Shown: positions 10,001 through 16,986 of the stretch, in pieces
How the letters are laid out: the number at the start of each line of letters is the position of its first letter
How positions within the stretch are numbered: position 1 is the first letter of the stretch
Source of the DNA: an uncultured Verrucomicrobiales bacterium
GTDB lineage: Bacteria > Verrucomicrobiota > Verrucomicrobiia > Verrucomicrobiales > Akkermansiaceae
DNA length: 40,648 nt
Direction: 5' to 3'
NCBI GenBank assembly: GCA_937916135.1
Contig: CALFTQ010000114.1
Location: 1-40,648, forward strand
Notes under the pieces: generated by a model
Told to the model about the DNA's origin: nothing
Databases searched by the model: none
The model's input: the letters and a program-made list of their open reading frames with translations, nothing else
Position numbers and translations under genes: made by a program

Positions 10001-10313
10001 CATCCTCATGGTGGAATTCAGCAAGGAGAACCACGAGGAAGGCGTGCCGGTGAAGCAAGCCGCCCTGAATGGCGCCGGCATGCGCTACCGCGCCGTGCTC
10101 ATGACGGCTGTTTCCTTCCTCTTCGGCGTGTTCCCGCTGGTGGTGGCCTCCGGTTCCGGTGCGGCCAGCCGCATGGAAATCGGCGTTACCACCTTCTTCG
10201 GCATGCTGCTGGCTACTATCTTCGGCATCTTCATGGTGCCGGGGCTCTATGCCGTGTTTGCCCGCATGCGCGACTGGACTGCCGCCAAGGTGCGCGGCGA
10301 GAAATTGCCTTAA
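7059..10313 (+). CDS. RND efflux pump permease, HAE1 (AcrB-like) family
   Basis: An inner-membrane proton-driven exporter of 1084 residues. The N-terminal helix (FFIYRPKFAFVVSILMMLAG), the first large periplasmic loop, helices 2-6, a cytosolic linker, helix 7, the second loop and the helix 8-12 bundle appear in the normal order. The proton-relay pair is present as D407-D408 in GSLVDDAIVVVENV, the same numbering as in AcrB, and the relay Lys is K979 in AAKNAILMVEF. The chain is some 40 residues longer than AcrB; part of the extra length lies just after helix 7 (about 555-590), ahead of the family phrase SFIPTEDKGSLFV. Substrates cannot be read. It is co-transcribed with the tandem adaptor and followed by a strong terminator. 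Confidence 0.95.
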   Translation: MFSQFFIYRPKFAFVVSILMMLAGLLCLSKMPVSEYPEVSPPTISVRMTYAGASAEEVAQVVAAPVEEQLIGMDDLEYFYSSCGNDGSFSLTLIFRSGTNDDMAMVNVSNAIKRVESKLPSEIKQTGYNVHKRSGDMLCFINFMCDENKMSILELSNWLRMNVKDKICQVDGVSSADIIPSRNYSMRVWMNTTRMSAMNITPADVSEAIKAQNVQAAAGSVGAEDVQSYATFKVTATGRLKTAEEFGNIVVKRGQNGHVTKLKDIATVELGAERNTGYSRLNGMDNVGMIIHQNNDANALATVAKVQEAMKQIEKNFPDGMEWRMGYDPTQAIDATMDEIVETLVVALLLVVLVTYLFLQDWRATLIPAIAIPVSLLGAFMVMYPLGYSINVLTMFGLILVIGSLVDDAIVVVENVMRIIQEEKLSPREATIKSMKQITGAIIATTLVTLAVYVPIAFYGGMVGVIYTQFSVTMCVALCISTINALTLSPALCALILRPAGTKPSKVAAFIFWPFNWVLETSRRIYLWGAGILVRNAWLTVLCLLLVLGGNYVYFAGAPDSWHQLVGSDKKPATTGELNPMTLLAPPALNNSFIPTEDKGSLFVMVTMEGTATAKQRTDKVMRQIEKRVIGMPGVDMVTAQSGYSFVSGSGEHSGMMIVLLTHWSERQDPSMHASRIAERINAACADIPQASIMAMTPPAIRGLGIAGGVSAVLQVSGDATPQDLGVAVKEVQERLMARRDLVSRTRSEYDAETPQIHLEINREKAQSLNIPVDTIFRTLQSVMASSYVNDFTLNGFNFKVQIQGGTPDRRTADDILNQMVRNERGEMVPLSAVCSLSYRMGPGRYNRFNQYMSADISVTPAMGVGSGQIMQLIEQTIADMNKEERAKGRNLLWEVSWKDLSYQERQNDGKIGPLIAMAMLFAYLFLVAQYESWTTPVPVMLSVSVATMGALMGAQLFGLSMSIYVQLGLLMLIGLAAKNAILMVEFSKENHEEGVPVKQAALNGAGMRYRAVLMTAVSFLFGVFPLVVASGSGAASRMEIGVTTFFGMLLATIFGIFMVPGLYAVFARMRDWTAAKVRGEKLP

Positions 10314-10334
10314 ACGGCATCATTATTTCAACAG

Positions 10335-10369
10335 AACAACCGCCGACATACCATCGGCGGTTGTTTTTT
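10335..10369 (+). terminator. Rho-independent terminator of the RND operon
   Basis: A perfect 12-bp stem (10335-10346 with 10354-10365), a 7-nt loop and a run of T to 10369. Confidence 0.9.
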
Positions 10370-10382
10370 GCGTGAATGCGGC

Positions 10383-10412
10383 TTGACCCGCGGGGGCTGA
10401 ATATCATATAAT
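10383..10412 (+). promoter_or_regulatory. Promoter of the lipoprotein gene, predicted leaderless
   Basis: TTGACC (10383-10388), an 18-nt spacer and a perfect TATAAT (10407-10412). The upstream ATG at 10411 overlaps the -10 box, so it cannot be on the mRNA. The next in-frame ATG at 10420 lies 7 nt after the -10, where transcription should begin. Confidence 0.75.
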
Positions 10413-10419
10413 GCGAAGC

Positions 10420-11076
10420 ATGACGAAGCTTCTCCCCCTTATCCTGGCAGCTGGTCTCATCTGCTCCTGCCAGCAGCAGCCCCCTCGCAGCATCATCCAG
10501 AAGGAAGTCCCCATTTACAGCATTACCAGGCAGGCTCCGCTTCAAATCACCATGGTCACCGTTTCCGGCCCGGAAGCCAAGGAATGGGATCTCTTTGATC
10601 GGGGTGATGCGATCATGAAGTACAATGAAATGCCGCTCAAAGATAAGGAAGTACTCTTTGAAACAGTGGCCCGCGTCTACTCATGCCTGCCCAGGGATAA
10701 CAAGCTGAGCAGCGATGACATCAACACCGGCATATGGAAAGAAGTGACGGATAAAGGAGTCGATCTCAGCTTTGGAAAAGACCCCGCCGACTGGCACCCC
10801 TACCTGATGTACATCCATCCCGTCGTTGTTGCGGAAATGACCAATTTCTTCATCCATGCCAAGGATGGAAGCATCTCCAATGCCGAACTGGATCAATGGC
10901 AGAAAGCCGGGTGCAACGTCATCAACTCCCGCCCGGATTCCATCAGCATGGCCGCATTACTCGCGCGCAAAAACGATTTGGCAAAAGCCGGTATCATCAT
11001 TACCGAAACAGAAAACGGAATCAAAGCCCACACCGTAAAAGTGGACTGGGATAAATACCGCGCCGAACACCACTGA
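10420..11076 (+). CDS. Putative lipoprotein, unknown function
   Basis: A 218-residue protein. It opens with MTKLLPLILAAGLICSC followed by polar QQQ: a lipoprotein signal with the likely acylated Cys at residue 17, so it is probably anchored in a membrane facing the periplasm. The mature part is mixed, with no Cys-rich or transmembrane segment. Phrases such as DKEVLFETVARVYSCLP and LARKNDLAKAGIIITE suggest an alpha/beta fold, but I recognise no family. The start was moved from 10411 to 10420 because the first ATG overlaps a consensus -10 box. Base composition is more AT-rich than the flanking pump genes. It is a single-gene unit between two terminators. Confidence 0.6.
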   Translation: MTKLLPLILAAGLICSCQQQPPRSIIQKEVPIYSITRQAPLQITMVTVSGPEAKEWDLFDRGDAIMKYNEMPLKDKEVLFETVARVYSCLPRDNKLSSDDINTGIWKEVTDKGVDLSFGKDPADWHPYLMYIHPVVVAEMTNFFIHAKDGSISNAELDQWQKAGCNVINSRPDSISMAALLARKNDLAKAGIIITETENGIKAHTVKVDWDKYRAEHH

Positions 11077-11094
11077 TAAAGGCTCATTTCTCAC

Positions 11095-11131
11095 AAAGCA
11101 GCCCCGGTTGGAACTCAACCGGGGCTGCTTT
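11095..11131. terminator. Shared terminator between convergent genes
   Basis: A perfect 16-bp stem (11095-11110 with 11116-11131) and a 5-nt loop, between the plus-strand lipoprotein gene and the minus-strand lipoate ligase gene. A/T-rich flanks on both sides allow it to work in both directions, better on the plus strand. Confidence 0.85.
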
Positions 11132-11135
11132 ATTT

Positions 11136-11864
11136 TCAACTTCTGGTGGGCTTTCGCCTGCCGTGCGATTCATCATTCCACTCGTCACTTTCATACTTGG
11201 TGCGGCAGAGCTCTTCCAATTCGGCATCAAACCCGGGATAAGGCTCAGCACCTTCTACCACATGCACCTGAGGAGCCAGCGCGCGGGCAAGCACCTGCGG
11301 CCAGCCATCTGTGGGCTCGCACTGCTGAATAAGCCCCTGGTGCAGCACAGCCCCTTTGAAACGGCGCTGCCCTGCACCGGCAAGCTTACGGCCTGCTGTA
11401 TCCACAATGTCGCTTTTCACCGGGCTGGCCCAGCAGGCGCGGCCACCATCCGGCGCGTCCTCCGTGAGCAGAGTGCACTGCACCCCGCACTGCTGCAAAG
11501 CCGTGGCCAGAGCACCGTGTATCCAAAGATACAACTGGTCTGCAGAGGGGTACATGACCCCATCCTGCGCCGGCAATGTAACCGTGTAGGTATGACCAAG
11601 CCGGTGGTCTACGATGCCGCCGCCGGTCCAGCGGCGGATGTACTCCACGGCTCCGGGAAAAATACGAGCGGCCTCCCCGGCTGTATCAAAGTACCCGAAA
11701 CTCACCGCTGGGCGATCCCAGGTGTAGATACGAAGCCATGCCTCTGCGCGGCGGGAGAGCAACTCATCCGCCGCCATATTGCGATAGCCACTGCGGGGCA
11801 CCGGGTCAATCCAAAGCGTGATGGCTCCGGGGAGCACATCACGCTGCTGGGTATGCATCTGCAT
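11136..11864 (-). CDS. Lipoate-protein ligase A family (LplA/BPL catalytic domain)
   Basis: A 242-residue cytosolic enzyme likely to attach lipoate or a related acid to a Lys of 2-oxoacid dehydrogenase E2 or GcvH proteins. The family marks are clear: an N-terminal NMAADELL helix, RIYTWDRPAVSFGYF, the substrate loop RRWTGGGIVDH, and SDIVDTAGRKLAGAGQRR with the catalytic-type Lys, then HQGLI. The length fits a catalytic domain with only a short C-terminal part, so it may be an octanoyl/lipoyl transferase of the LipM or LplA-large-domain type. It lies 30 nt after the last prepilin-like gene on the same strand and probably shares its transcript. Two in-frame ATGs (11864, 11858) are possible starts and neither has a Shine-Dalgarno sequence. 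Confidence 0.8.
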   Translation of the reverse strand: MQMHTQQRDVLPGAITLWIDPVPRSGYRNMAADELLSRRAEAWLRIYTWDRPAVSFGYFDTAGEAARIFPGAVEYIRRWTGGGIVDHRLGHTYTVTLPAQDGVMYPSADQLYLWIHGALATALQQCGVQCTLLTEDAPDGGRACWASPVKSDIVDTAGRKLAGAGQRRFKGAVLHQGLIQQCEPTDGWPQVLARALAPQVHVVEGAEPYPGFDAELEELCRTKYESDEWNDESHGRRKPTRS

Positions 11865-11894
11865 AGCAAATGATGTTATTTGATAATCGTGAAA

Positions 11895-12878
11895 TCAGAG
11901 CGGCTGAGGCAGCGCCACCAGGCGGGAGTAGGAACGCGTATACTTGGCAAAGAAATCGGCAATCCGCTTCGGTGCGCGGCGGCGCCCCTGGCGAATCTGC
12001 TCCACCATGGCAGCCCCCTCCTCCGTCAGCACGGTGATGGAAATCATAGCGGAATCGATGCGGGCATTCTCATAGGTGGACCCCCCGGCCACCACACGAT
12101 CCCCATACACGGCCACCTTATTGGTGCGGCGATTCGAGGCAATTACCGGAACAGTCACCACCTCGTAATCCACGCGGCCCTTCTCGGCATCGGCCTGAGA
12201 GTCCGCATAGCGGATAGAAAATGTGATATTGAACTCCAGAATATTTTCGCAGAGGAAGTTCTTCTCATCATCCTCTTCGAAACGCACGTAGGCAGATTCC
12301 AGGTTATCCTTGCCCAGCAGCTGCTCAAAGGTCGAGCGCGGGGGCACCACCTGGCGGTACAGAGAAAAAAGAGGATACACCCCCTTCTCGCTACCGTCTG
12401 CTCCGGGCAGATTCTGAATCTGGTCGCGATACATGAGGCGGTAGCCGATGGCGTTCACATCGCCCTGGGTTTCGCGGTTGTGGGCGCGGGCAGCGCGGTA
12501 GTTCGTGCGCAGGGAGGTGCTGGAGCTCACAGAGGGGTTGCGATCCGGAGCACAGGCAAAGAACACGCACTGGGCGGAGCGGGGAATGTTGAGTCCCTTG
12601 GGCACGTTGTCCATGCTTTCATCGGCCTTGGCAAAAAGCCACTGGTACTTGTTATCGTACCCGCGCATCTGGAACGATTCAAAGTCACGGCTCAGCGTCT
12701 GCAGAGCAGCTCGCGAGCGGGTAGACGTGCTCACATCTTCGCTCACAGCGCGCCAGAGGTCGATGCTCTGGTTGGTCAGCTGCATGATGACCACCACCAG
12801 CATGCCGGTTATGGCCATAGCGGTCATCAGCTCAATAAGCGTGAAACCGCGGCGGTAACTATTGTTTCCAAGTTTCAT
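11895..12878 (-). CDS. Prepilin-like protein, Verru_Chthon cassette C type
   Basis: A 327-residue protein with a type IV prepilin N-terminus: a short basic leader ending RRG, then FTLIELMTAMAITGMLVVVI with the conserved Glu at +5. The prepilin peptidase would cut after Gly. After the helix, NQSIDLWRAVSEDVSTSTRS and a long C-terminal region with AIGYRLMYRD, YPLFSLYRQVVPP and NFLCENILEFNITF resemble the family called Verru_Chthon cassette protein C; this match is from memory of the family. Such proteins act as minor pseudopilins in a pilus or secretion machine at the inner membrane. It is the third of three adjacent prepilin-like genes on this strand, 31 nt after the previous one. Confidence 0.75.
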   Translation of the reverse strand: MKLGNNSYRRGFTLIELMTAMAITGMLVVVIMQLTNQSIDLWRAVSEDVSTSTRSRAALQTLSRDFESFQMRGYDNKYQWLFAKADESMDNVPKGLNIPRSAQCVFFACAPDRNPSVSSSTSLRTNYRAARAHNRETQGDVNAIGYRLMYRDQIQNLPGADGSEKGVYPLFSLYRQVVPPRSTFEQLLGKDNLESAYVRFEEDDEKNFLCENILEFNITFSIRYADSQADAEKGRVDYEVVTVPVIASNRRTNKVAVYGDRVVAGGSTYENARIDSAMISITVLTEEGAAMVEQIRQGRRRAPKRIADFFAKYTRSYSRLVALPQPL

Positions 12879-12909
12879 GATTCAATCAGGAGGAGAAAGG
12901 GTTACAGAA

Positions 12910-13659
12910 TCAGCGGCGGAAGGAAAGGTTGGCTGAGAAGAGAGGACGCCCCAGCTTCTTCCAGGTCTTGCCTTTATAGCGGGCAGGATTGGGGGGAGAC
13001 ATGTGGTAGAACTCTGCACGGCAGAAGATAGCACCACCCCAGGCATCGCGCTGTCCGGCCTGGGACACATACTGCTCCGGGGATGTAGCCTTGGCAATGA
13101 CGCCGGGTGAGCCCACCATGCGATACTCGCCCCCGCCTTTTTCCTCCAGCTGGGTCATCTTCACCAGGAACACCGGCCCAACTGCATCGCGTATATCATC
13201 GCGGTGCACAGGGTCATCCATGGGGCAGGCTACAGATACCAGCTGCATATCCTTGCCCGGCACACTCTTGCCGGCAGGAACAGCAGGATATGTGCCATCC
13301 TTGCGGGCCGGCTTCGACAAGTCTGCCCGATAGGAGAACACCACGATGGCACTGCTCGGTCTGGAAGTCTTTCTCAGCCAGTGAAAGCCCTTATCAAAGG
13401 TACTCAGATAGCGGTTCTCGGAGGAACTCTTGGCACCACTATCCGCAATTTCATCTGCTCGCAACATGCTGAGCTCAGCACGCAGAATACCGGTTATACG
13501 CTCGGCTTCCTGGCGGGTAAGAGCCTGACGCACCAGACCACGAGCCGGCACAAACACGGTAAGAAAGATGGAGAGCAACACACCCACCAGCGCAATGGCC
13601 AGCAGCGTTTCCATGAGGGTAAACCCACGCAGACAGCGGGATGAGATTATTTTTTTCAT
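12910..13659 (-). CDS. Prepilin-like protein, possible Verru_Chthon cassette B type
   Basis: A 249-residue protein with leader MKKIISSRCLRG and mature start FTLMETLLAIALVGVLLSIF, including the +5 Glu needed for pilin assembly. The helix continues through a charged segment (QALTRQEAERITGILRAELS), then a globular domain with no recognised catalytic motif. It is the middle gene of the prepilin-like trio. By order and size it could be the B member of the Verru_Chthon cassette, but it could equally be a GspI/GspJ-like minor pseudopilin. Gaps to its neighbours are 26 and 31 nt, so one mRNA is likely. Confidence 0.65.
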   Translation of the reverse strand: MKKIISSRCLRGFTLMETLLAIALVGVLLSIFLTVFVPARGLVRQALTRQEAERITGILRAELSMLRADEIADSGAKSSSENRYLSTFDKGFHWLRKTSRPSSAIVVFSYRADLSKPARKDGTYPAVPAGKSVPGKDMQLVSVACPMDDPVHRDDIRDAVGPVFLVKMTQLEEKGGGEYRMVGSPGVIAKATSPEQYVSQAGQRDAWGGAIFCRAEFYHMSPPNPARYKGKTWKKLGRPLFSANLSFRR

Positions 13660-13685
13660 ATCAGCAGTAAGTAGTTATCAGGGCG

Positions 13686-14447
13686 TTATTGCACATCTCG
13701 AAACACCTGGTCATCCGTGCGCAGCAAGCTCACATCTCCAGAGGGCCACAAGCAGATCCCCTTGGCTCCGGCAGGACGCACCTCACGGCCATCCTTGATA
13801 GTGTCGCGTGGCACAATACCATCTGCCGAGTTGCGGCCCTTGCCGGGGCGGCCGTTGATAAGCACCAGACGCTGCGGGCAGGTCAGGTTCAGGGGGTCGG
13901 CCATGGGTGCCACGAAGCGCCCCTTTTCATCAAACTCAACGTAATAAATCCGGCTCTGACCGCGACCAGGCAAGCGGGTCACGCCCTGGCCGATCATGGA
14001 TCCCACCGCTCCATCTTCGCGCGGAAGCGGCTTACTGAACGTGGGGGAAAAGAACACGCCGGGCGGCAAGGTAACACCGGACGAGGTGGATACCCACTTC
14101 CCATCCTCTGCCACATTGGTGCCGTCAAAGGTATTGCCCTTACCGCTGCCCTTGCGGAAAAGCTGCACGGTCATGTAGCGCAGGTGAATGGTATCCTGAG
14201 AATCATCCTTCGGATCAGCAACGATAATCAGGCGAGTGTAGGTATCATTGCCCTGTGCCGTGGCACGAGCCTCCGTCACCATCGATTCCAGCAACTCAAT
14301 TCCTGATTCAATGCCACGCCCCTTGCCGGCATCTCGCAGAACACCAGCGGCCATCGTCATCACGACACCCAGAATGGCTATAACCACAAGGAGCTCCACC
14401 AAGGTGAACCCTTTTTTCAGCTGACGGGAAATCTTCTTCATATTCAT
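13686..14447 (-). CDS. Prepilin-like protein, GspH/FimT or Verru_Chthon cassette D type
   Basis: About 253 residues from the ATG at 14447 (14441 is also possible; an in-frame TTG at 14507 would give a leader far too long for a prepilin). The leader ends KKG, and the mature protein starts FTLVELLVVIAILGVVMTMA with the +5 Glu. The helix runs into IELLESMVTEARATAQGN, the pattern of GspH/FimT minor pseudopilins and of Verru_Chthon cassette protein D. The C-terminal part is beta-rich. It is the first gene of the trio and faces uppP across a 149-nt divergent region carrying tandem repeats. Confidence 0.7.
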   Translation of the reverse strand: MNMKKISRQLKKGFTLVELLVVIAILGVVMTMAAGVLRDAGKGRGIESGIELLESMVTEARATAQGNDTYTRLIIVADPKDDSQDTIHLRYMTVQLFRKGSGKGNTFDGTNVAEDGKWVSTSSGVTLPPGVFFSPTFSKPLPREDGAVGSMIGQGVTRLPGRGQSRIYYVEFDEKGRFVAPMADPLNLTCPQRLVLINGRPGKGRNSADGIVPRDTIKDGREVRPAGAKGICLWPSGDVSLLRTDDQVFRDVQ

Positions 14448-14529
14448 GGCAAATGCTGCATGCAAAAATCTGCCACTATTCATAGCAGGTTTTGCGCGCT
14501 TCTTCAATCTTTTTTTGCGGATGGCATAC

Positions 14530-14570
14530 TTTTATACTGACCTTTTTAGTTTTATAGTTGACCTTTTTTT
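14530..14570. repeat. Two tandem 20-21 bp repeats in a divergent promoter region
   Basis: Bases 14530-14549 and 14550-14570 are head-to-tail copies of TTTTATA(C/G)(T)TGACCTTTTT. They lie between the prepilin-like operon and uppP. Tandem sites one or two helical turns apart often bind a regulator. They could also just be A/T-rich promoter sequence: the second copy contains TTGACC, usable as a -35, but no good -10 follows. Confidence 0.6.
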
Positions 14571-14596
14571 CGAAATAGAGTACATGAGCTCACGTC

Positions 14597-15427
14597 ATGA
14601 CCATTCTGCAATCCCTCATACTCGGCCTCGTGGAAGGCCTCACTGAATACCTTCCCATAAGCTCCACGGGGCACCTCATTATCACGCAGTACCTGCTGGG
14701 GCTCGAGGAATCTGATGCATTGAATGCGTATTCCGTCTGCATCCAGAGCGGGGCAATTCTGGCTGTGCTGAACCTCTACTTCGCCCGCGTGGGGCAGATG
14801 TGGCGCGGCGTGCTGGGCAAAAACCCGACCGGCCTGAAACTTGCCATCAACCTGCTGCTGGGTTTTCTCCCGGCAATGGTCATCGGCTTCTTCCTGGCCA
14901 GGCCCATCAAGGATTTCCTGTTCAACGCTGAAACCGTGCTCATTACCTGGGCGCTGGGGGGCATTGTCATCCTCCTCTACGTGCGGCACTCCAGAAAAAC
15001 AGGCAACAAGCACAACGCCATTGGCATTGAACTGGAAGAAATGAACTGGAAACAGGCTCTGACCGTCGGGTTCATGCAGTGCATCGCCATGTGCCCCGGC
15101 ACCAGCCGCAGCCTCATGACAATGCTCGGTGGCCTGGTTGCCGGTCTCAGCATGGCAGCCGCGGTGGAGTTCAGCTTCCTGCTCGGGCTCATCACCCTGA
15201 GCGCCGCCACCGTATACGATTTCATGAAATACGGCGAGCACATGGTAGCGGAGATTGGCTGGGGCTCCATGCTGGCGGGCACGTTCATGTCCTGGCTCAG
15301 CGCCATCATTGCCGTAAAATGGATGGTCGGCTACCTCAAAAAACACGGCCTTTCCATTTTCGGCTGGTACCGCATTGCCGCAGCACTTGTCATGCTGGTG
15401 CTGATTCTGAATGGCCTGCAGTTCTGA
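14597..15427 (+). CDS. uppP: Undecaprenyl-diphosphatase (BacA/UppP)
   Basis: An integral inner-membrane enzyme that removes one phosphate from undecaprenyl diphosphate, recycling the lipid carrier for peptidoglycan and other surface polymers. It has 276 residues and about eight hydrophobic helices. Both family signatures are present: LVEGLTEYLPISSTGH (residues 11-26, with E13, E17 and H26) and PGTSRS (167-172, with R171). Length and topology are normal. The start is the ATG at 14597; there is no Shine-Dalgarno sequence. It is followed by fold-back repeat copy B, so it is probably transcribed alone. Loss of the reaction is generally deleterious, so this is likely a core gene. Confidence 0.95.
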   Translation: MTILQSLILGLVEGLTEYLPISSTGHLIITQYLLGLEESDALNAYSVCIQSGAILAVLNLYFARVGQMWRGVLGKNPTGLKLAINLLLGFLPAMVIGFFLARPIKDFLFNAETVLITWALGGIVILLYVRHSRKTGNKHNAIGIELEEMNWKQALTVGFMQCIAMCPGTSRSLMTMLGGLVAGLSMAAAVEFSFLLGLITLSAATVYDFMKYGEHMVAEIGWGSMLAGTFMSWLSAIIAVKWMVGYLKKHGLSIFGWYRIAAALVMLVLILNGLQF

Positions 15428-15437
15428 TTCCCCCGCA

Positions 15438-15650
15438 CGTGTCCCAAAGTTTGAGTACTAATCTCGATAAATTGGAATTTGTGGGGGAACTCTGTCGGAG
15501 CACGGGACTTCAGTCCCGATTGGAAGCACCGTTATTTCGGGACTGAAGTCCCGTGCCCCGACAACGACAAACATCAATTTATTGCGCAGAGGGGGGCTGC
15601 TTCCAGAATGTTGCTGATGTTTCTATTGCTTACAAAATCTTTGGGACACG
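15438..15650 (+). mobile_element. MITE-like element around repeat copy B
   Basis: A 213-bp segment bounded by perfect 12-bp inverted repeats, CGTGTCCCAAAG (15438-15449) and CTTTGGGACACG (15639-15650). It contains fold-back copy B. The left end extends to a 21-base match with positions 102-122 in reverse. It encodes no protein. Small size, terminal inverted repeats and dispersed relatives fit a miniature element moved by a transposase elsewhere. Copies A and C lack these outer ends. Confidence 0.5.
15469..15580 (+). repeat. Fold-back repeat, copy B (112 bp)
   Basis: The best-preserved plus-orientation copy, almost identical to copy A reversed. The two inverted 23-base arms and the AT-rich imperfect terminal repeats are all intact. 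Confidence 0.85.
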
Positions 15651-15705
15651 CGTACAGATGACCCGCCGGGGCACACTTTCTGCTTTTCTTCCGGCGGCAA
15701 ACGTG

Positions 15706-15711
15706 TAGAAT
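15706..15711 (+). promoter_or_regulatory. Possible -10 box of lepB
   Basis: TAGAAT 20 nt before the lepB start. No convincing -35 is seen at the right distance. Confidence 0.3.
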
Positions 15712-15731
15712 AGGGGATATACCCCTGCTGC

Positions 15732-16961
15732 ATGAAATACATCAAGCCCCTATTATTCTGGATTCTGGACAACGCGCTGGCCTGGTTCACCCCGGCCTGG
15801 CGCCGGGCCGGCCGTGAGACCTGCGCCGCCCTGACCCGCTATGCCAATTTTCACCGCCACACGCTGGATGAAACCACCCTCCGGACCTGCGGGAAACTCT
15901 CAGAGGATATCCACGCGGCTCTGCAGAATTGGGATAAGGAAGAATGCGGGCGCCTGGTCAAGCTCGCAGGGGTGCAGTGCGAAGCCATGCCAGGCTTCAA
16001 ACGCGGTGCTGTGGTGGAAATGGTGGAGTCCTTCTTCGTCATCATGGTCATCTTCCTGGGGCTGCGCACATACTACGTGCAGCCTTTCCGCATTCCGACC
16101 GGCTCCATGCAGCCCAGCCTGAACGGCATCATCGTGCACCCGGTAGATGAAGTACCCGGAGTGGCGCGGCAGGCATGGGACATGCTGACCCTGGGCAGCG
16201 CGTATGTGGAAGCCACTGCCGAGAATTATAAATCACTGGTCAACATCGAAGACCACCCCAAATACCTGCTTTTCACCGAAACAACACTCAGCTTCAGTGA
16301 CGGCAGCAAAGTCAACATCCCCTCTGCCAAGGGCGCGGTCATGCAATACCTCAAGGAACAAGGGAAGTTCATTGAAACACCCAACGGCATCCGGCTGGGC
16401 AGCTACCGCCCCGGCGAGACCATCATCCGCGCCCGGGTGGATGCTGGCGATATGATTCTGGTGAACCGCGTAGCCTACCATTTCCGCCAGCCGCAGCGCG
16501 GAGAAACCTTCGTGTTCGACACCCGCAACATCAACACCTCCATGCAGCCACCCTCTGCCGTGCGCATGAACGACCAGCAGGACGGCACGCACTACATCAA
16601 GCGCCTGTGCGGCCTGCCCGGCGACACGCTGCAGATTGCTCCCCCCTTCCTGCTGGTGAACGGCAAGGCGGCGGAAGAAGCCACCATAGCCCGCGTGGCT
16701 TCTGCCAAGCCCCCGTACAACGTAGAGGGATACCAGCAGCTGCCCCACCGCACTAACCCGCTTGCTTACATGACTGACCTGAGCCCGGTGCACCTGCAGA
16801 AAACAACCGACCCCAACATGCGGGAATACGCCGCGCTGGGCGATAACACCACCAATTCTCTCGACTCCCGCTACTGGGGGCCCGTGCGCCAGTACAACAT
16901 CATCGGCCCGGCCTGTTTCACCCTCTGGCCCTTCACGTCCCACTGGGGCGCGATTGAATAA
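15732..16961 (+). CDS. lepB: Signal peptidase I
   Basis: The inner-membrane Ser-Lys peptidase that removes signal peptides from exported proteins. The catalytic Ser is S125 in PTGSMQPS (box B) and the general-base Lys is K290 in YIKRLCGLPGD (box D). Box E reads LGDNTTNSLDSRYWGPV. At 409 residues it is longer than E. coli LepB (about 324). The first 95 residues are a charged segment of unclear function, with one clear transmembrane helix at about 97-117 (MVESFFVIMVIFLGL). About 165 residues separate Ser and Lys, against some 55 in E. coli, so there is a large insertion in the periplasmic domain. The next gene starts 25 nt after the stop. Confidence 0.93.
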   Translation: MKYIKPLLFWILDNALAWFTPAWRRAGRETCAALTRYANFHRHTLDETTLRTCGKLSEDIHAALQNWDKEECGRLVKLAGVQCEAMPGFKRGAVVEMVESFFVIMVIFLGLRTYYVQPFRIPTGSMQPSLNGIIVHPVDEVPGVARQAWDMLTLGSAYVEATAENYKSLVNIEDHPKYLLFTETTLSFSDGSKVNIPSAKGAVMQYLKEQGKFIETPNGIRLGSYRPGETIIRARVDAGDMILVNRVAYHFRQPQRGETFVFDTRNINTSMQPPSAVRMNDQQDGTHYIKRLCGLPGDTLQIAPPFLLVNGKAAEEATIARVASAKPPYNVEGYQQLPHRTNPLAYMTDLSPVHLQKTTDPNMREYAALGDNTTNSLDSRYWGPVRQYNIIGPACFTLWPFTSHWGAIE

Positions 16962-16986
16962 CCACCTCTCCCTCTATGCTACTACC

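Noticed and set aside
11880..13031. Plus-strand open frame of 383 codons
   Set aside because: Antisense to the prepilin-like genes, whose N-terminal signatures are unmistakable.
16954..16986. TTG start of the squalene/phytoene synthase
   Set aside because: It overlaps the lepB stop and adds residues outside the conserved family; the ATG at 16987 is the better start.
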